Shown piece by piece: positions 1-9,958 of a stretch of 64,000 nt of DNA. The DNA is taken from contig AP026125.1 of NCBI GenBank assembly GCA_030295235.1, forward strand, positions 1,116,001 through 1,180,000, in the 5' to 3' direction. The stretch's first letter is position 1. Each line of letters begins with the position of its first letter. Both the position numbers and the translations under genes were made by a program. The notes beneath the pieces are model-generated. The model ran no database searches. It had not been told where the DNA came from and was given only the letters and a program-made list of their open reading frames with translations. Origin of the DNA: Fistulifera solaris (lineage: Eukaryota > Bacillariophyta > Bacillariophyceae > Naviculales > Stauroneidaceae).

Positions 1-1
1 G

Positions 2-592
2 GCCCAGAAAGACGTGGAAGGGGCCAGACTCGGCTTTCTATCTGTTGCTGTTCCACTAAACGGAAAACCCTATTTCACCGTTGATCAACTGCTGAAAACC
101 GCTATCGCTAGTACAATTGTTGATACGTTGGGGTTTGATAATCCGCGAGTATTTCTCGAACGAATCAACACCCAAACCACCGGTCGCTTACAGTTTTCTG
201 AGCTCATGATGGGATTGCATAAGTGCGCTGAAGAACTCTGTGCATTGGAAGACTGCAATGCAGCTCAAACGATCCAGCAGATTGTCGTTGATTTGGTGGA
301 GTTTCCTTCCGCGCTTCCTTCGGAGAAAGATGCTAAACGCCAGCGCTATTCTGAGCGCTACGATGACATGGTACACGCTTTTCGTCAATGGGAAGGACGC
401 ATGCCTGAGAATAGCCCCGATATGGGTCGGCGACAGGAGCGAATCATGGAGGTTGTTCAGGGATGTTTCAGAGGGGCAGAAAATAAGTACGTTGTGAACG
501 CACTCCGAATCCTGTACACCGACTATTCGGGCTTGCGCGTTGCTGGCGACCTTATCTTCGGAATTGTGTCGAAATTGATGAAAAATAGATGA
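2..592 (+). CDS. Partial protein, C-terminal part, degenerate EF-hand-like
   Basis: The reading frame is already open at base 2 and runs to a TGA at 590-592, so this is the 3' end of a gene that starts outside the window; about 196 residues are visible. The family was not recognised. Around residues 45-62 the segment INTQTTGRLQFSELMMGL has the spacing of an EF-hand loop (Asn, Gln, Thr, Gly, Leu, Glu at the ligand positions), but the acidic ligands are mostly lost, so calcium binding is doubtful. The rest is helical, without signal peptide or membrane span. The frame carries no internal stop and its codon use is like that of the neighbours. Function unknown. Confidence 0.7.
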   Translation, partial: AQKDVEGARLGFLSVAVPLNGKPYFTVDQLLKTAIASTIVDTLGFDNPRVFLERINTQTTGRLQFSELMMGLHKCAEELCALEDCNAAQTIQQIVVDLVEFPSALPSEKDAKRQRYSERYDDMVHAFRQWEGRMPENSPDMGRRQERIMEVVQGCFRGAENKYVVNALRILYTDYSGLRVAGDLIFGIVSKLMKNR

Positions 593-1021
593 AGCGAGTA
601 CGTCCACTTAACCCAGCGATACAATGCGGCGAGAGTAACCCGCGATTGCGGTATTCTTGGCTTTTTAGTGGGGAATATTACTAAGCGTGCTTTCAATCCG
701 CAATGACCCTCTTGGACGCCAACTATGCGGGATTGTGCATGGTAAACGGGTTGGTATTCGTCAGGTGGAGAGAACGAACGAAACGCTTCCGCTGTCTTGG
801 TGGGGAGGGGATAACAGGCTCAAATCATCTACCATTTTGTTGCAGAAATTTGTTTCTCGATTGACCGCCTGTTCGGCACTGGCGACGGGATGCAGCGTCG
901 GCTGCTAGTAACGACAGCCTTTCGCCCCCATCTTTCATTGTCGACATAATCCTAACATAGTAAAACACTTTCTACAAAGCCCTAGGAGTACAAAAGAAAA
1001 ATGCAGATTTCAAATCCCGTT
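593..1021. other. Intergenic, nothing recognised
   Basis: Lies between the end of the partial gene and the 3' end of the Pro/Gly-rich gene on the other strand. Only a short unsupported ORF (687-908) is present. No repeat or RNA gene was seen. Confidence 0.5.
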
Positions 1022-2358
1022 CTATATTGTTTGTCTATCGACTGTCCCTTTCATATCTGACGAATCGACGGGATGTAATGCGCTTGTTGCAGTAGGCGGT
1101 AAGGGGCTTGAGCTAGGCATATCCGGTGGTCCAGTTGTCCGCGGTGAGCTAGTAGGGACTATCATCCGATCCGATAACAGTAACTCATCTGGATGGGAGT
1201 GCGACACTGGTCCAATGGACATGGGGTTCACTTCACCTACAACCATGCTCTCTCCCATATAAGGCTCCGTAACGTAAGATTCGGGAAATCCCTGGATTCG
1301 AATATTGAGCCGCCGAAGAGTCATGAACTATGGCCAAACAGTGAGTATACTAGAGTTTGAAGTGGATACGAAAAACGACCGGTACATCTTACCTCATCTC
1401 TTTCCACTTGAACTGCAGCATTTCGAGTCTCGGGTGGTGGCTCATCCGGGCGGCGTTTCACTTTTGCTTGATAGGGACAGACATGTCCTTTCTTAGGAAC
1501 GCCACACTGTTTTGAATGCACGAATAAGCGGTAAGACCAAAGTGATCAAGGAAGCTATTACACCTGACATGTGCTGAATAAATCACTTACCCTTCCGCAT
1601 TTGTAACTACCTCGTCCTTTGTCTTTTCCGCTTTCCCCAGCAGAAGACTCAGCTCCATCCTCATCATAAAAGGATGGCTGCGAAGGCTGCTTAATAGTCA
1701 TTGTCGTCATGTAGCCCATTTCTTCGCCTCGACCCGGTGGATAAGGAGCCATCATATCCTGTCTAGGAGGACCTCGAGAAGACGATTTAGACCAGCCGTT
1801 CGGTGCGCTTGGATATACACGATTCGGTTGTTGCCAGTATCCTGGGGGAGCATCTCGGCGATAAGGCCCGGGAGGAATATGTGTCGGTGGACTGCCCCCC
1901 GGTGGAGGCCCGCCTGACCAGTATCGAGGCGCTGGACCTTCCATTTCATCTTCACGATGATTCGTTTTCGGTTTTCTACTTCGCGGATACGGACCGCTCC
2001 CAGATGGTGGCCAGCTGCCATGGTCCATGGTGGAGGTGTGCGGCTCGGAGGCCCGTAGCCGCCTACTTGTGCCCAATGAGGAGGTGGAGGCCCGCCAGGT
2101 ACTCCGGAAGGGCCGGGATGAGGATGTCCTGATCCAGGAGGACCTGAAGGACCTTGGCCATTGTACTGATGCGGCCAGGCGTAGCCAGGGAGGAGCGTGT
2201 GATCCGTACGGAGCGGAAGAATATCGTTGTTGTTGCGTTGGGTGAGGAGTCACATAAGGTGACGAACGGCGATCTTCTAACTGGTTGCCTTCCGGTCCCT
2301 TTAACCGCTTGTTCGATCTGTCACCCATTGAAGGAGACGAATCAGTCACTGTTGTCAT
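1022..2358 (-). CDS. Pro/Gly-rich protein with CxxC-KKGH-C zinc-knuckle-like motif
   Basis: Three exons on the minus strand: 2358-1591, 1506-1393 and 1291-1022. Both introns are GT-AG (84 and 101 nt) with strong GTAAG donors. About 383 residues. The N-terminal half is low-complexity Pro, Gly, Tyr and Gln. The junction of exons 1 and 2 creates CGRCGVPKKGHVCPYQ, followed by KVKRRPDEPPPE; the four Cys and one His suggest a small zinc-binding motif. The Gly/Pro-rich frame breaks twice: one extra C in the run at 2188-2190 and one missing base near 2018-2019. Between them the other frame reads GYAWPHQYNGQGPSGPPG and further Pro/Gly repeats. Start chosen at MTTVTDSS; an earlier start is not supported. 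A nuclear DNA- or RNA-associated role is possible but is a guess. Confidence 0.6.
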
Positions 2359-3129
2359 ACGGAATAAAAAAAGGCCCAAACACTTGTGATTGAGGAGCAA
2401 AACACAAATCCTTTCACAAGCTCCGTAAAAATAGATGAATTTTGCAAACAACCACCGGATAGGCCACAACGAAAACCCACTTTGTAATCAATAAAGTTAT
2501 TGGTTACAGAATAGCTTGCAATGATAAGTAAAACTAAACGCAAGCTTGTTTTGTTTTCGTTTGAATTGATCTCCGCAATTGTCCCGTAAAACGCAACATC
2601 GTGGAAAAATCGACGTTGACGAAAACGGCTCGAACCGTTGGCGATCTTTGTATTATCCGGTTTTTCCGTTGAGCGCCTTTCAACAGACAAATTCGTCTGG
2701 CCTTCTTACGGTGACGTCTGTCCGCATACCGAGCCTGTCGTGGGCCCGTTGAAAGAGCGAGCCTTTGCAAAGTCCCTAAACGCGCCAGCCTGCCCTATGA
2801 CTACTTAAGGCCGATCTTCCGAATTTGTAAAGTGATCTGTAGAATGCATACGAGAATTCTATTTTATTTAGACGATGTGGCATCGCCAATCGCGAGCTGG
2901 CGTTGTTCTTTGCGTTCGTTTGGTAGTAGGGCGATTTCGTGCTTCACAAAACGTGCGCGTTCAAGCTTCCGATAGCCTCATCCAATCGCCTTTTTATCAA
3001 TCGCCAAAGAAAAGAGGTATCACCTTCTCATTATTCGAGCGATAACACCAAGCGGTTTTGCAGTTTTGTATCCACGCTTGGTTCATTTGATATTCATTCA
3101 TCTTGACTCTCGAGTAATTATTTCTCACC
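2359..3129. other. Divergent intergenic region
   Basis: Separates the starts of the Pro/Gly-rich gene (minus) and the coiled-coil gene (plus). Short ORFs here lack start context or composition of real genes. Presumed shared promoter; no specific motif identified. Confidence 0.45.
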
Positions 3130-4780
3130 ATGTCAACGTTTCGGTCGTACGTTCCGATCAGAGACGCGTCGGCATCTTCTTCTAAGTTTCGCGGTGACAC
3201 GGCTCACGCAACTCAACGTCGTGGACGTGAAGCTTTTGATAGCAGTCCCAAGCAGCCTCGCCCGCGCAGCTTTGAGTGGCGGTCGTACCACAGGTCGTTC
3301 GAACGACTTGGTTCAAGGAGTCTACGATCGTCTCGGTGTCGCCCGAGGTAACAACACATCTTGGTCCAAAGGTCCGTCGGCGAAAAGTACTAGCGACGAT
3401 CTCGACCCCATCCTCGCCAGTGCACCGACACAAGAAGAGAACCATGTCAGCAGCAGCAGTTCTACTGGAGGTATTACGAACGGAAGAATGAATTTCGAGC
3501 GCAGTGCTTCATTCCATGATCGCCAAAAGAATTTTGAAAAGTCACAGCCTGGCGGAAGAGGCCGCAGCAATGAACCTACATGGTCCGAGGAAAATCGATC
3601 CAGATCGCTCTCTCGAGGTCGTGTCGCCGATAACTGGCCTCCGGCTCGTGAAGCGGAATCCACTGCCGCGAAGAAGCCATCGTGGCGAAGTGCCAATGGC
3701 GGCAGTGCCCACAACGTGAACACAACGACCGCTCATCGGTCTTTCAAAGGCACATCTTATCATTCTCCTACGCCAACTAACTCGTCGTCTCCCGTGCGCT
3801 TGAGTCCGGCCAAGAGCCCCAAGCATGTATCATCATCGCTCATGATGCCTTCGCTTGACAACGAAGCCAGCAAAGCAAAAGAAGGAGCGGATCAAACCGA
3901 GACTACCGAGAACAGTGACAGTAAGGAGGGTTTTGAATCAGTGCGAGAGCGCATGCGTCGTTATTCTGGAACTGGGGCGAAAACGTCGAGTTCTCGTTTC
4001 TCACGTCGCGATGGCAAGCAGTACGGTGCGAGCCTGTCCTCTCGTCAATTTCCTCCGAAAATTAACATTTACGGATCGAGTAAAGAGAATACTGATCACA
4101 CAGTCGGCGAAAATGATCTGGGTATTGCGGATGAGAAGAAAGATGACGATGCCGGAACCGATTACGAGGGTGCTGGGGCCGCGAGATATTCCTCTGCTCT
4201 CAGCCGCGCCAGCACTCACGCAAAGTCTCACCATTTCAATACCGATATCTCTCTAGGTAACAGCCACTTCAAATCAGGAAACAAGGTTGCAGACTCGTAT
4301 GTCTCATCCCTTCAAGCTTCACCCAAGCCTCAGGCAAAATCATTGAACGGAGAGAGTAAGCCCGCCGGTTACTCCGCACCAGTCACTGAAATTTCGACCC
4401 AACTGCAAGAAACCGGTATCGACAACGACGCACACTCCACTGCCATGTCTTCTGTGTCTCAAGATGACCTTCACATGCCCACTACACCGTCCACGAGACG
4501 CACTATGTGGAACGACAGAAATCGCGTGAAGGCCATTGCGCCAGGGCCTTCGGCAATGGATGCCGCACTTATCAACAAAATGATCGATGATCGAGTTCAG
4601 GCTCATATTGCCGATATGGAAACTCGTCTAGGTGCCCAGATGCGTCGCTTCATGCAGCAAATGGATGATAAGATTTTGGAACGGTTGGAAAAGATGGAGA
4701 ACAAGCTTCGCAGTCTTCAAGATGCAGTAGAAGGCAAGCGATCCATGGGGCGACTGGGACAGCCGATGCAGCGGCTTTAA
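3130..4780 (+). CDS. Ser-rich disordered protein with C-terminal coiled coil
   Basis: Two exons: a 17-nt first exon (3130-3146) and 3256-4780, joined across a 109-nt intron with donor GTACGT. The result begins MSTFRSLARAALSGGRTT and has 513 residues. The acceptor CAAGCAG is a NAGNAG site, so a one-residue splice variant (acceptor at 3252) is possible. Residues about 60-440 are rich in Ser, Arg, Asn and Lys, with SRSLSRGR-type RS dipeptides, and are probably disordered. The last 60-70 residues (DDRVQAHIADMETRLGAQ onward to KMENKLRSLQDAVEG) form a heptad coiled coil. No catalytic domain is seen. The family is unknown; the coiled coil suggests oligomerisation or a scaffolding role. Confidence 0.7.
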
Positions 4781-5159
4781 CAACGAGGAATCCTCAACGA
4801 CAATTATGTAAAAGTGTTTTAAGTTTATGTATTGAAAAGAAAAGGGAAATTTTATTGAGCAGTATACTGTTTTTGAATGAATTGTTTGCAATGCGATGTT
4901 GGCTTCGTCCTTATGACTGCTGTATAGAGAACATTGACTTGACTTGTCGAAGGGAGAGGGAATTCGTAGCTTATCTTCATAGACCTAGTTTGCGCAAATT
5001 GAATGGAGAGATCGTATAGATTCCGTCTTTGAAATAGTAATTGTAGCAGTAGGGTACGCAGACGAGTGGAAGGCTGAGGGTTGGTAGCATTTGAGAAATC
5101 TTTAGTTTACACGGAACCTTCGTTGCGATTTGCGATGAGGTAAAAAGCGGGTCATACCT

Positions 5160-6485
5160 GGAAGGCGGTCGCTCCCCCGGAACGTCTTGGCATTAATATC
5201 TTGTGTTCTCTCGAAGACAACGAGTTCAACTAAGAGGACCATAGGTTCCTTTCCGTCCTATCATTCGGATTGACCAGCAACGTACATTTCAAACAAAAGC
5301 GATTAATGGGTAAATTCTTGGTAGATGCAGGTTCGTCGGATATAGGGTGTATTATTGGTAAACGGCCATCGGGTATTGGTTCTCTCTGTTGCACTGAAAC
5401 CAATACGAACATAAAGTGAACGTTGGCGTCGGAGGGCCAAATGTCATGCTAAGTCATGCTGTCGCTTCAAATCAATCCGGCTTGAATATTGAACCGGACA
5501 AATACTTGCTACACCTCTAGTCAAGCGGCTCGACAGCTATCGTTCCTGTCGCACTCCGCTTTGCCCAAGTTCCAAACACGCCTCTTAGTTCTCAGTATCA
5601 AATCTTTTTGTCTTCCTTGATCCGACCCGTTTGTTGTAAGCTCGCCCAAACAATCCCGTAGCTTGTTGTTTTGAAAAGTTGACAGAGCGCGGCTCCTTCA
5701 ATTTGCAATGTGTTCCTGACACAAACGACAAGCACCAATTCTTGCGGGCGGTATTACTTGATCGATCCACAATAAACTCAGTTGTCGAGGACGATCACCT
5801 CTACGCAAATATCAGATGGTGAAATTGCAGGAATCTCCCAGGGAAGTCTAAAAGCTCGATGAAAGCTGATTAATACGACATGTCGACTTTCTTTCATGCG
5901 ATCATGGTCACTTTCACGGGTCTCTGTCGACTCCATTTGACGGCAAGAGTGTCAAATTTTGCAGCATTAAACAGTAGATTGTGCGCTTTTCGCCTCGTAT
6001 CCGCCGTCATTTCACAGTATCGAGGGAGACTGATGATATTCATGTAAAGAAATGCCATGAAATGAAAGTTTTTCCGTCCCAAAATCGACCCTTGCGGTCG
6101 AATGAAGGTAATGCAAAGAATGAGCCAATAATCATGGGCATCCCCCTTGCATTTTGGAGCAAAAACTCACGGATTGGCACACTAGGATCGTAAAGTAGGC
6201 ATTCTGACGATATAATCTATATAAGTAGTCGCGTGCTCGGAGCGGTACTTCCAGAATGCGACATGTCGGAGCGTATATGAAAAATGTTGCTCAGGACACA
6301 CGGACAGACTGGACCCTCTTTTAGACTCGTGACCAAACTGCAAGATCGTGACTCGTATTGTTTGTACTATCTTATCTATAGTCGACGTCAGCATGCAGTG
6401 CTTTTGTGAGGGAAACGACGTTAAAATTCTGCCTCGCCGTAGGCTCCACGTAGAAACTTGTACTGAGAGGCAGAATTTTAACGTC
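5160..6485 (+). repeat. Dispersed repeat, copy A (about 1.3 kb, decayed)
   Basis: Shares long stretches with 26310-27870 in reverse orientation (copy B) and, for its distal third, with 58150-58475 (copy C). Shared landmarks include AGCTTACAACAAACGGGTCG, TCGACCxTTGCGGTCGAATG, GCGACATGTCGGAGCG and GACAGACTGGACCCTCTTT. The ORFs inside are short, and no transposase or reverse transcriptase is visible. Probably a non-autonomous or decayed mobile element. Confidence 0.7.
6418..6484. repeat. 19-bp perfect inverted repeat
   Basis: GACGTTAAAATTCTGCCTC at 6418-6436 is answered by its exact reverse complement at 6466-6484, with a 29-base loop. A diverged form of the same hairpin occurs at 26321-26375, and a single arm-like piece near 60745. 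It may mark the end of repeat A. Confidence 0.7.
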
Positions 6486-6617
6486 CTTTCCGGATGAGAC
6501 GCGACGATGCGGCGCGGCGCAAAGAGTCGATACAATGAACATTTATGCTCATTGGGTTTATGTACAGTTGACCCGAAGATCTATTCGTACGACATAGAGC
6601 TCTTATTGCGTTACTGG

Positions 6618-7529
6618 ATGATGCGGGAAGCAAATCAAAACACTCAATTTCCATCGGGATTTCACGCCGTAATGCCTTTGGCCGAAGCTCCGCCTGTCAT
6701 GTATCAATACAACAATTCGTACCGACAGCCCGTCAATAATCCAAATTTTCTTACAAATGTGAGTCAACCTCCCCTATCGACGAGCATGCCGGTCACAAGT
6801 CAATGGAAGTGCATTCCTTGCGATTTAGTGCTCGAATCCAAGCCGGCACTGGAGCGACACACCGCGTCTCATGTGACTTGCACGGAATGCTCGTTCCAAG
6901 CAGCCCCGAAAGTAGTCAAAGCTCACCACCAAGCTCGACATGGTAAATTTGCCGGCAGCGGGTTCAAAAATGTCACGGTGGCTATTCCCGGGTGTCAAGT
7001 CCAGCGATTTCGAATTTGTGTCGGGAATCGACCCGAAGATATTACCGAATGGATTGCGGAGCGGAAACGAAGATTTCCCCGACGGACTCCTGCAGTTAAT
7101 GAAGAAAAGATAAAAGAGGAAGAGAGTGGCCTTTCAACATTGCTGGCTGGGTACGGTTCCTCAGACGATGATGCGTCGACGGCTGCAGAAATCCCACTAG
7201 CTGCATTTCAAGAAGAGGAACAATCAATTGCCACAGAACAACTCAAAGAGAATACTGAATCACCGAAAATGCTTCGCAAGCGTCCCTGTCGGTATTTTGT
7301 ACGCAACGGAACATGCCGAAATGGAGCTAATTGCACCTTTCTTCACGAGCTACCTTCTCCAGTCACCCCGAACGACGCTTCGCGCAACAAACCAGCCAAA
7401 CGACCGAAACAAGAGTTGACCCTGCTGGAACGACTGTTGCAAAATGACAAAAAGCGAGAAAATGCACTGGTGTTGCAGCTTATAGATTTTATTGTGGAGA
7501 ATAATTTCCTCCAGAGTGATCCATGCTAG
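6618..7529 (+). CDS. NUFIP1-like protein with C2H2 and CCCH zinc fingers
   Basis: Residue numbers refer to the ORF beginning at 6507. A C2H2 finger WKCIPCDLVLESKPALERH lies at about 101-122, followed by a Cys/His stretch (CTECSFQAAPKVVKAHHQ). The NUFIP core NRPEDITEWIAERKRRFP is at about 164-181, and a CX8CX5CX3H finger (CRYFVRNGTC...C...H) at about 251-270. The C-terminus is helical (LLERLLQNDKKRENALVLQL). NUFIP1 and yeast Rsa1 assemble box C/D snoRNPs with the R2TP chaperone, so a nucleolar RNP-assembly role is likely. The start at MMREANQNT is preferred because the upstream extension to 6507 abuts the repeat hairpin. It converges on the hemerythrin gene with a 13-bp gap. Confidence 0.8.
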   Translation: MMREANQNTQFPSGFHAVMPLAEAPPVMYQYNNSYRQPVNNPNFLTNVSQPPLSTSMPVTSQWKCIPCDLVLESKPALERHTASHVTCTECSFQAAPKVVKAHHQARHGKFAGSGFKNVTVAIPGCQVQRFRICVGNRPEDITEWIAERKRRFPRRTPAVNEEKIKEEESGLSTLLAGYGSSDDDASTAAEIPLAAFQEEEQSIATEQLKENTESPKMLRKRPCRYFVRNGTCRNGANCTFLHELPSPVTPNDASRNKPAKRPKQELTLLERLLQNDKKRENALVLQLIDFIVENNFLQSDPC

Positions 7530-7542
7530 TGGAAATATGGTG

Positions 7543-8622
7543 TTATGTACTAAGTCCTTCCGTGACGGGCATTCTTGAAACACTGTCCGTGAGACACCGA
7601 ATGGTGCTCATTTTCTGACCATTCGTTAGCGACGTATTTTCAAGAACTGCCAGAATTAATTTGGAAAGCTGTGTCTGTTTGCGCGGACCGTGGCTCATTT
7701 TCGTAGCTAACTTGGAACGTAGAATCTTCAAAATGTTTCCGATATCTACCTCTTGTTTGCTAGACAACGACCTTGATTCATCTTCGCTACTTTCAGATCG
7801 TTGCCGCTTGTATGATCTCTGATCAAGCTCCGTTTTGCTTTCCTCCATCTCCGCCTCGATAGACAGCCCTGACATCTGTAGCCACCTGTCAAAGTAAGTG
7901 CCTGACAATGCCTCTTTCATGTGCTCTAGAACACTAAGTCTTTCCGCTCCGTGTAAGTTTTCCAACGCAAGATCCAGGATATTCGCCATGGTAGCCGCTG
8001 ATCTCCTTCCCATGATTTGTCCGATTAAGTCGTTTACCTCGGATACAGAGAGCTTCTCTTTGACAATCGGAATGTAGTATGTCTCTTCTTTGTCAAGGTG
8101 ACCCTTTAAGTGCTGCAACAATGCGCAAGTCTTGACCTCCAAATCCCGTGCGAGACGCTGGAATGCATCCGATGAGATCTTGTTCGTGTCAATTGCCTCT
8201 CTTACTTGCAGTAACAACTGGTTGATTTGTACAAATTTCTGTTGTTCTTCTGCGTGTTCCTTCTTGTACGACGATTCTTCTCTGATATATCTAATTGATT
8301 TTAAATGACTCGATGATGAAACTGGATCATCTTTAGAAGGGAAATAACCCGTAGCTTCCACCGCAGGCCACAGAAACTCATCTTCTGCCGAAGAATGTGC
8401 TTGGAAGACACTCCATATGATCTGAAATCGTCCGTAAATTTTTCGAGAAAGGATCCGTAACTCGGAGAGTGTCGCAGTCTTCCGTTCCGCACAGTGCCTG
8501 AAACACTCGACTTCTCTCAGCAATGCCTGGAGGGAAGTGCGGAGGCAGTCATGCAAGTGAAGCATTTCGATCAAGGAACAGTCCTCGGTGTTGCCCATTT
8601 CGTTCGGATGATTAGTAGACAT
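7543..8622 (-). CDS. Hemerythrin (HHE) domain protein
   Basis: A single 359-residue ORF. The N-terminal 200 residues form a four-helix HHE domain with the expected iron ligands: HDCLRTSL near residue 24, HSSAEDEFLWPAVE (His and Glu), KKEHAEEQ, and HLKGHLDKEETYYIPIV (two His and Glu). The following SVSEVNDLIGQIMGRRSA is typical of HHE domains related to plant BRUTUS and human FBXL5 iron sensors. There is no RING or CHY finger, so this is a stand-alone version. The C-terminal third is charged (KRQRSESSEDESRS) and may carry a nuclear localisation signal. Likely an oxygen-, iron- or redox-sensing non-haem di-iron protein. No targeting peptide. Confidence 0.85.
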   Translation of the reverse strand: MSTNHPNEMGNTEDCSLIEMLHLHDCLRTSLQALLREVECFRHCAERKTATLSELRILSRKIYGRFQIIWSVFQAHSSAEDEFLWPAVEATGYFPSKDDPVSSSSHLKSIRYIREESSYKKEHAEEQQKFVQINQLLLQVREAIDTNKISSDAFQRLARDLEVKTCALLQHLKGHLDKEETYYIPIVKEKLSVSEVNDLIGQIMGRRSAATMANILDLALENLHGAERLSVLEHMKEALSGTYFDRWLQMSGLSIEAEMEESKTELDQRSYKRQRSESSEDESRSLSSKQEVDIGNILKILRSKLATKMSHGPRKQTQLSKLILAVLENTSLTNGQKMSTIRCLTDSVSRMPVTEGLST

Positions 8623-9109
8623 TGCGGCGAAAGCTTAGTTCGACCAAACAAATGAAACGCTGTGATACTATTGCAAGTAATAGCTTCTAATGTGCGAATC
8701 TCGGTGACCCGGCAACAATAATAAGGCAATAATACAAATGAGAATATTGTAAGAATGAGGCCCAAGTTCGCGTTTTGTGTTCGAAGAAAATGTGGCACGA
8801 GATCGACACGCGCGTGAAGCGTGCAAAAATGCGACGTTCGGTACCGTACACGACTCACTGAGAATGCCAGTCACGGCTGCCCAACAGAAAGTCTCAACTC
8901 ACTCTATAGAGCTCAATGTCTTCGGTAGTGTACTGTGGGATTGAAAGTTACTCCGTAGTATATAGGGAATTGAGTGACGGATGGACATACGATTATTCGT
9001 TTGGTCGCCGTTTCTTGCACGCTGCGAAAATAAACGCAGGTCATCGTCACATTCGCATTGATGTTGCTTTTCACGCGTTAATAATACTGTTGCATCTACT
9101 AGAGCTTTC
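8623..9109. other. Divergent promoter region
   Basis: Separates the starts of the hemerythrin gene (minus) and the first GILT gene (plus). Short ORFs here show no coding signature. No repeat was detected. Confidence 0.45.
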
Positions 9110-9871
9110 ATGTTCTTTTCACCGGTCTCGTCAAGCTCTCCGGTCGAACTGACATTGGCCTCAAAAATTGCGGCTGTTTTGGTTGCCAGCATTTTATTGC
9201 ACGGCTTCTTGTTTCATGGCTCGGGGTGGAAATCACGTTTTTATCAAGTTCCTGGATCAAACTTACTTGCTGTGAAGGTCTTAATACTTACCGAGGCTTT
9301 GTGCATTGACTGCAAACAATTTGTAAACGGACAGCTCTCGGAAGTATACAATGCTTTGGGCCCGTCCGTCATGGATCTGCAAATTGTACCGTTTGGTAAC
9401 GCCAAGTTTGTCCACGTAGATGGTGCCGAACGGGGCGACAAACCGGTATTGCAATGTCAACACGGGGTTGCGGAATGCGATGGCAATATTTACGAGCAAT
9501 GCGTTGTCATGCAGCTCTACCCTTATCCGCAGCGGTACCTACCGTTCCTTCGTTGCCTTTATGTCGAATTACCTATGGGTCACAGCGATCAGCTACTGGA
9601 CAGAGATGTTATTGCAAATTGTTCGACAGCCTCAGATTTGAATTGGGAAGCAATAGCAGCCTGTCACGACGACGAGAAACAGGTGGCGCTACTTCAGAAA
9701 AGAGCAAAGTCACAGACTCCGAGCTATCACAAGGGTGTGCCTTGGGTCGAAGTGAATGGTCGGCATGTTGAAATAACGGACGATGGATCTTCCTTGCTCA
9801 GAGCTGTGTGTAGGGCTTTTATCTCCAATGGTGGCACTCATCCTTCCTGTTCATCGAGTCTTGTTGTCTAG
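9110..9871 (+). CDS. GILT-family thiol reductase, copy 1
   Basis: 253 residues. A hydrophobic segment (IAAVLVASILLHGFLF, about 20-36) acts as signal peptide or anchor. The thioredoxin-like active site is CIDC at 65-68 in the beta-alpha context VLILTEALCIDCKQFV. The GILT signature CQHG-x2-EC-x2-N-x4-C is present (CQHGVAEC at 116-123, next Cys at 131). Gamma-interferon-inducible lysosomal thiol reductases reduce disulfides in acidic compartments, and algal homologues are secretory-pathway proteins. It lies tail to tail with a second GILT gene 87 bp away, to which it is clearly related (shared PYPQRYLPF and NWEAIAACHDD/DWNAIAACHDD blocks), so the pair arose by inverted duplication. Confidence 0.88.
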   Translation: MFFSPVSSSSPVELTLASKIAAVLVASILLHGFLFHGSGWKSRFYQVPGSNLLAVKVLILTEALCIDCKQFVNGQLSEVYNALGPSVMDLQIVPFGNAKFVHVDGAERGDKPVLQCQHGVAECDGNIYEQCVVMQLYPYPQRYLPFLRCLYVELPMGHSDQLLDRDVIANCSTASDLNWEAIAACHDDEKQVALLQKRAKSQTPSYHKGVPWVEVNGRHVEITDDGSSLLRAVCRAFISNGGTHPSCSSSLVV

Positions 9872-9958
9872 GTCATTTGTTCGTTACTTACGTAAATTAG
9901 TTTTGTACCATATTCAAAGAAGTAATGTTTAACGGGTACTAAAACACATCACTCTTAT

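Noticed and set aside
687-908. Short ORF between the first two genes
   Set aside because: No coding signature or homology I can recognise; likely chance.
1022-2358. Pro/Gly-rich gene as a pseudogene
   Set aside because: The two shifts compensate and resemble the homopolymer errors in many other good genes of the window.
5160-6485. Repeat A as a copia or gypsy retrotransposon
   Set aside because: No polymerase, integrase or Gag domain could be found in any frame, and terminal repeats were not evident.
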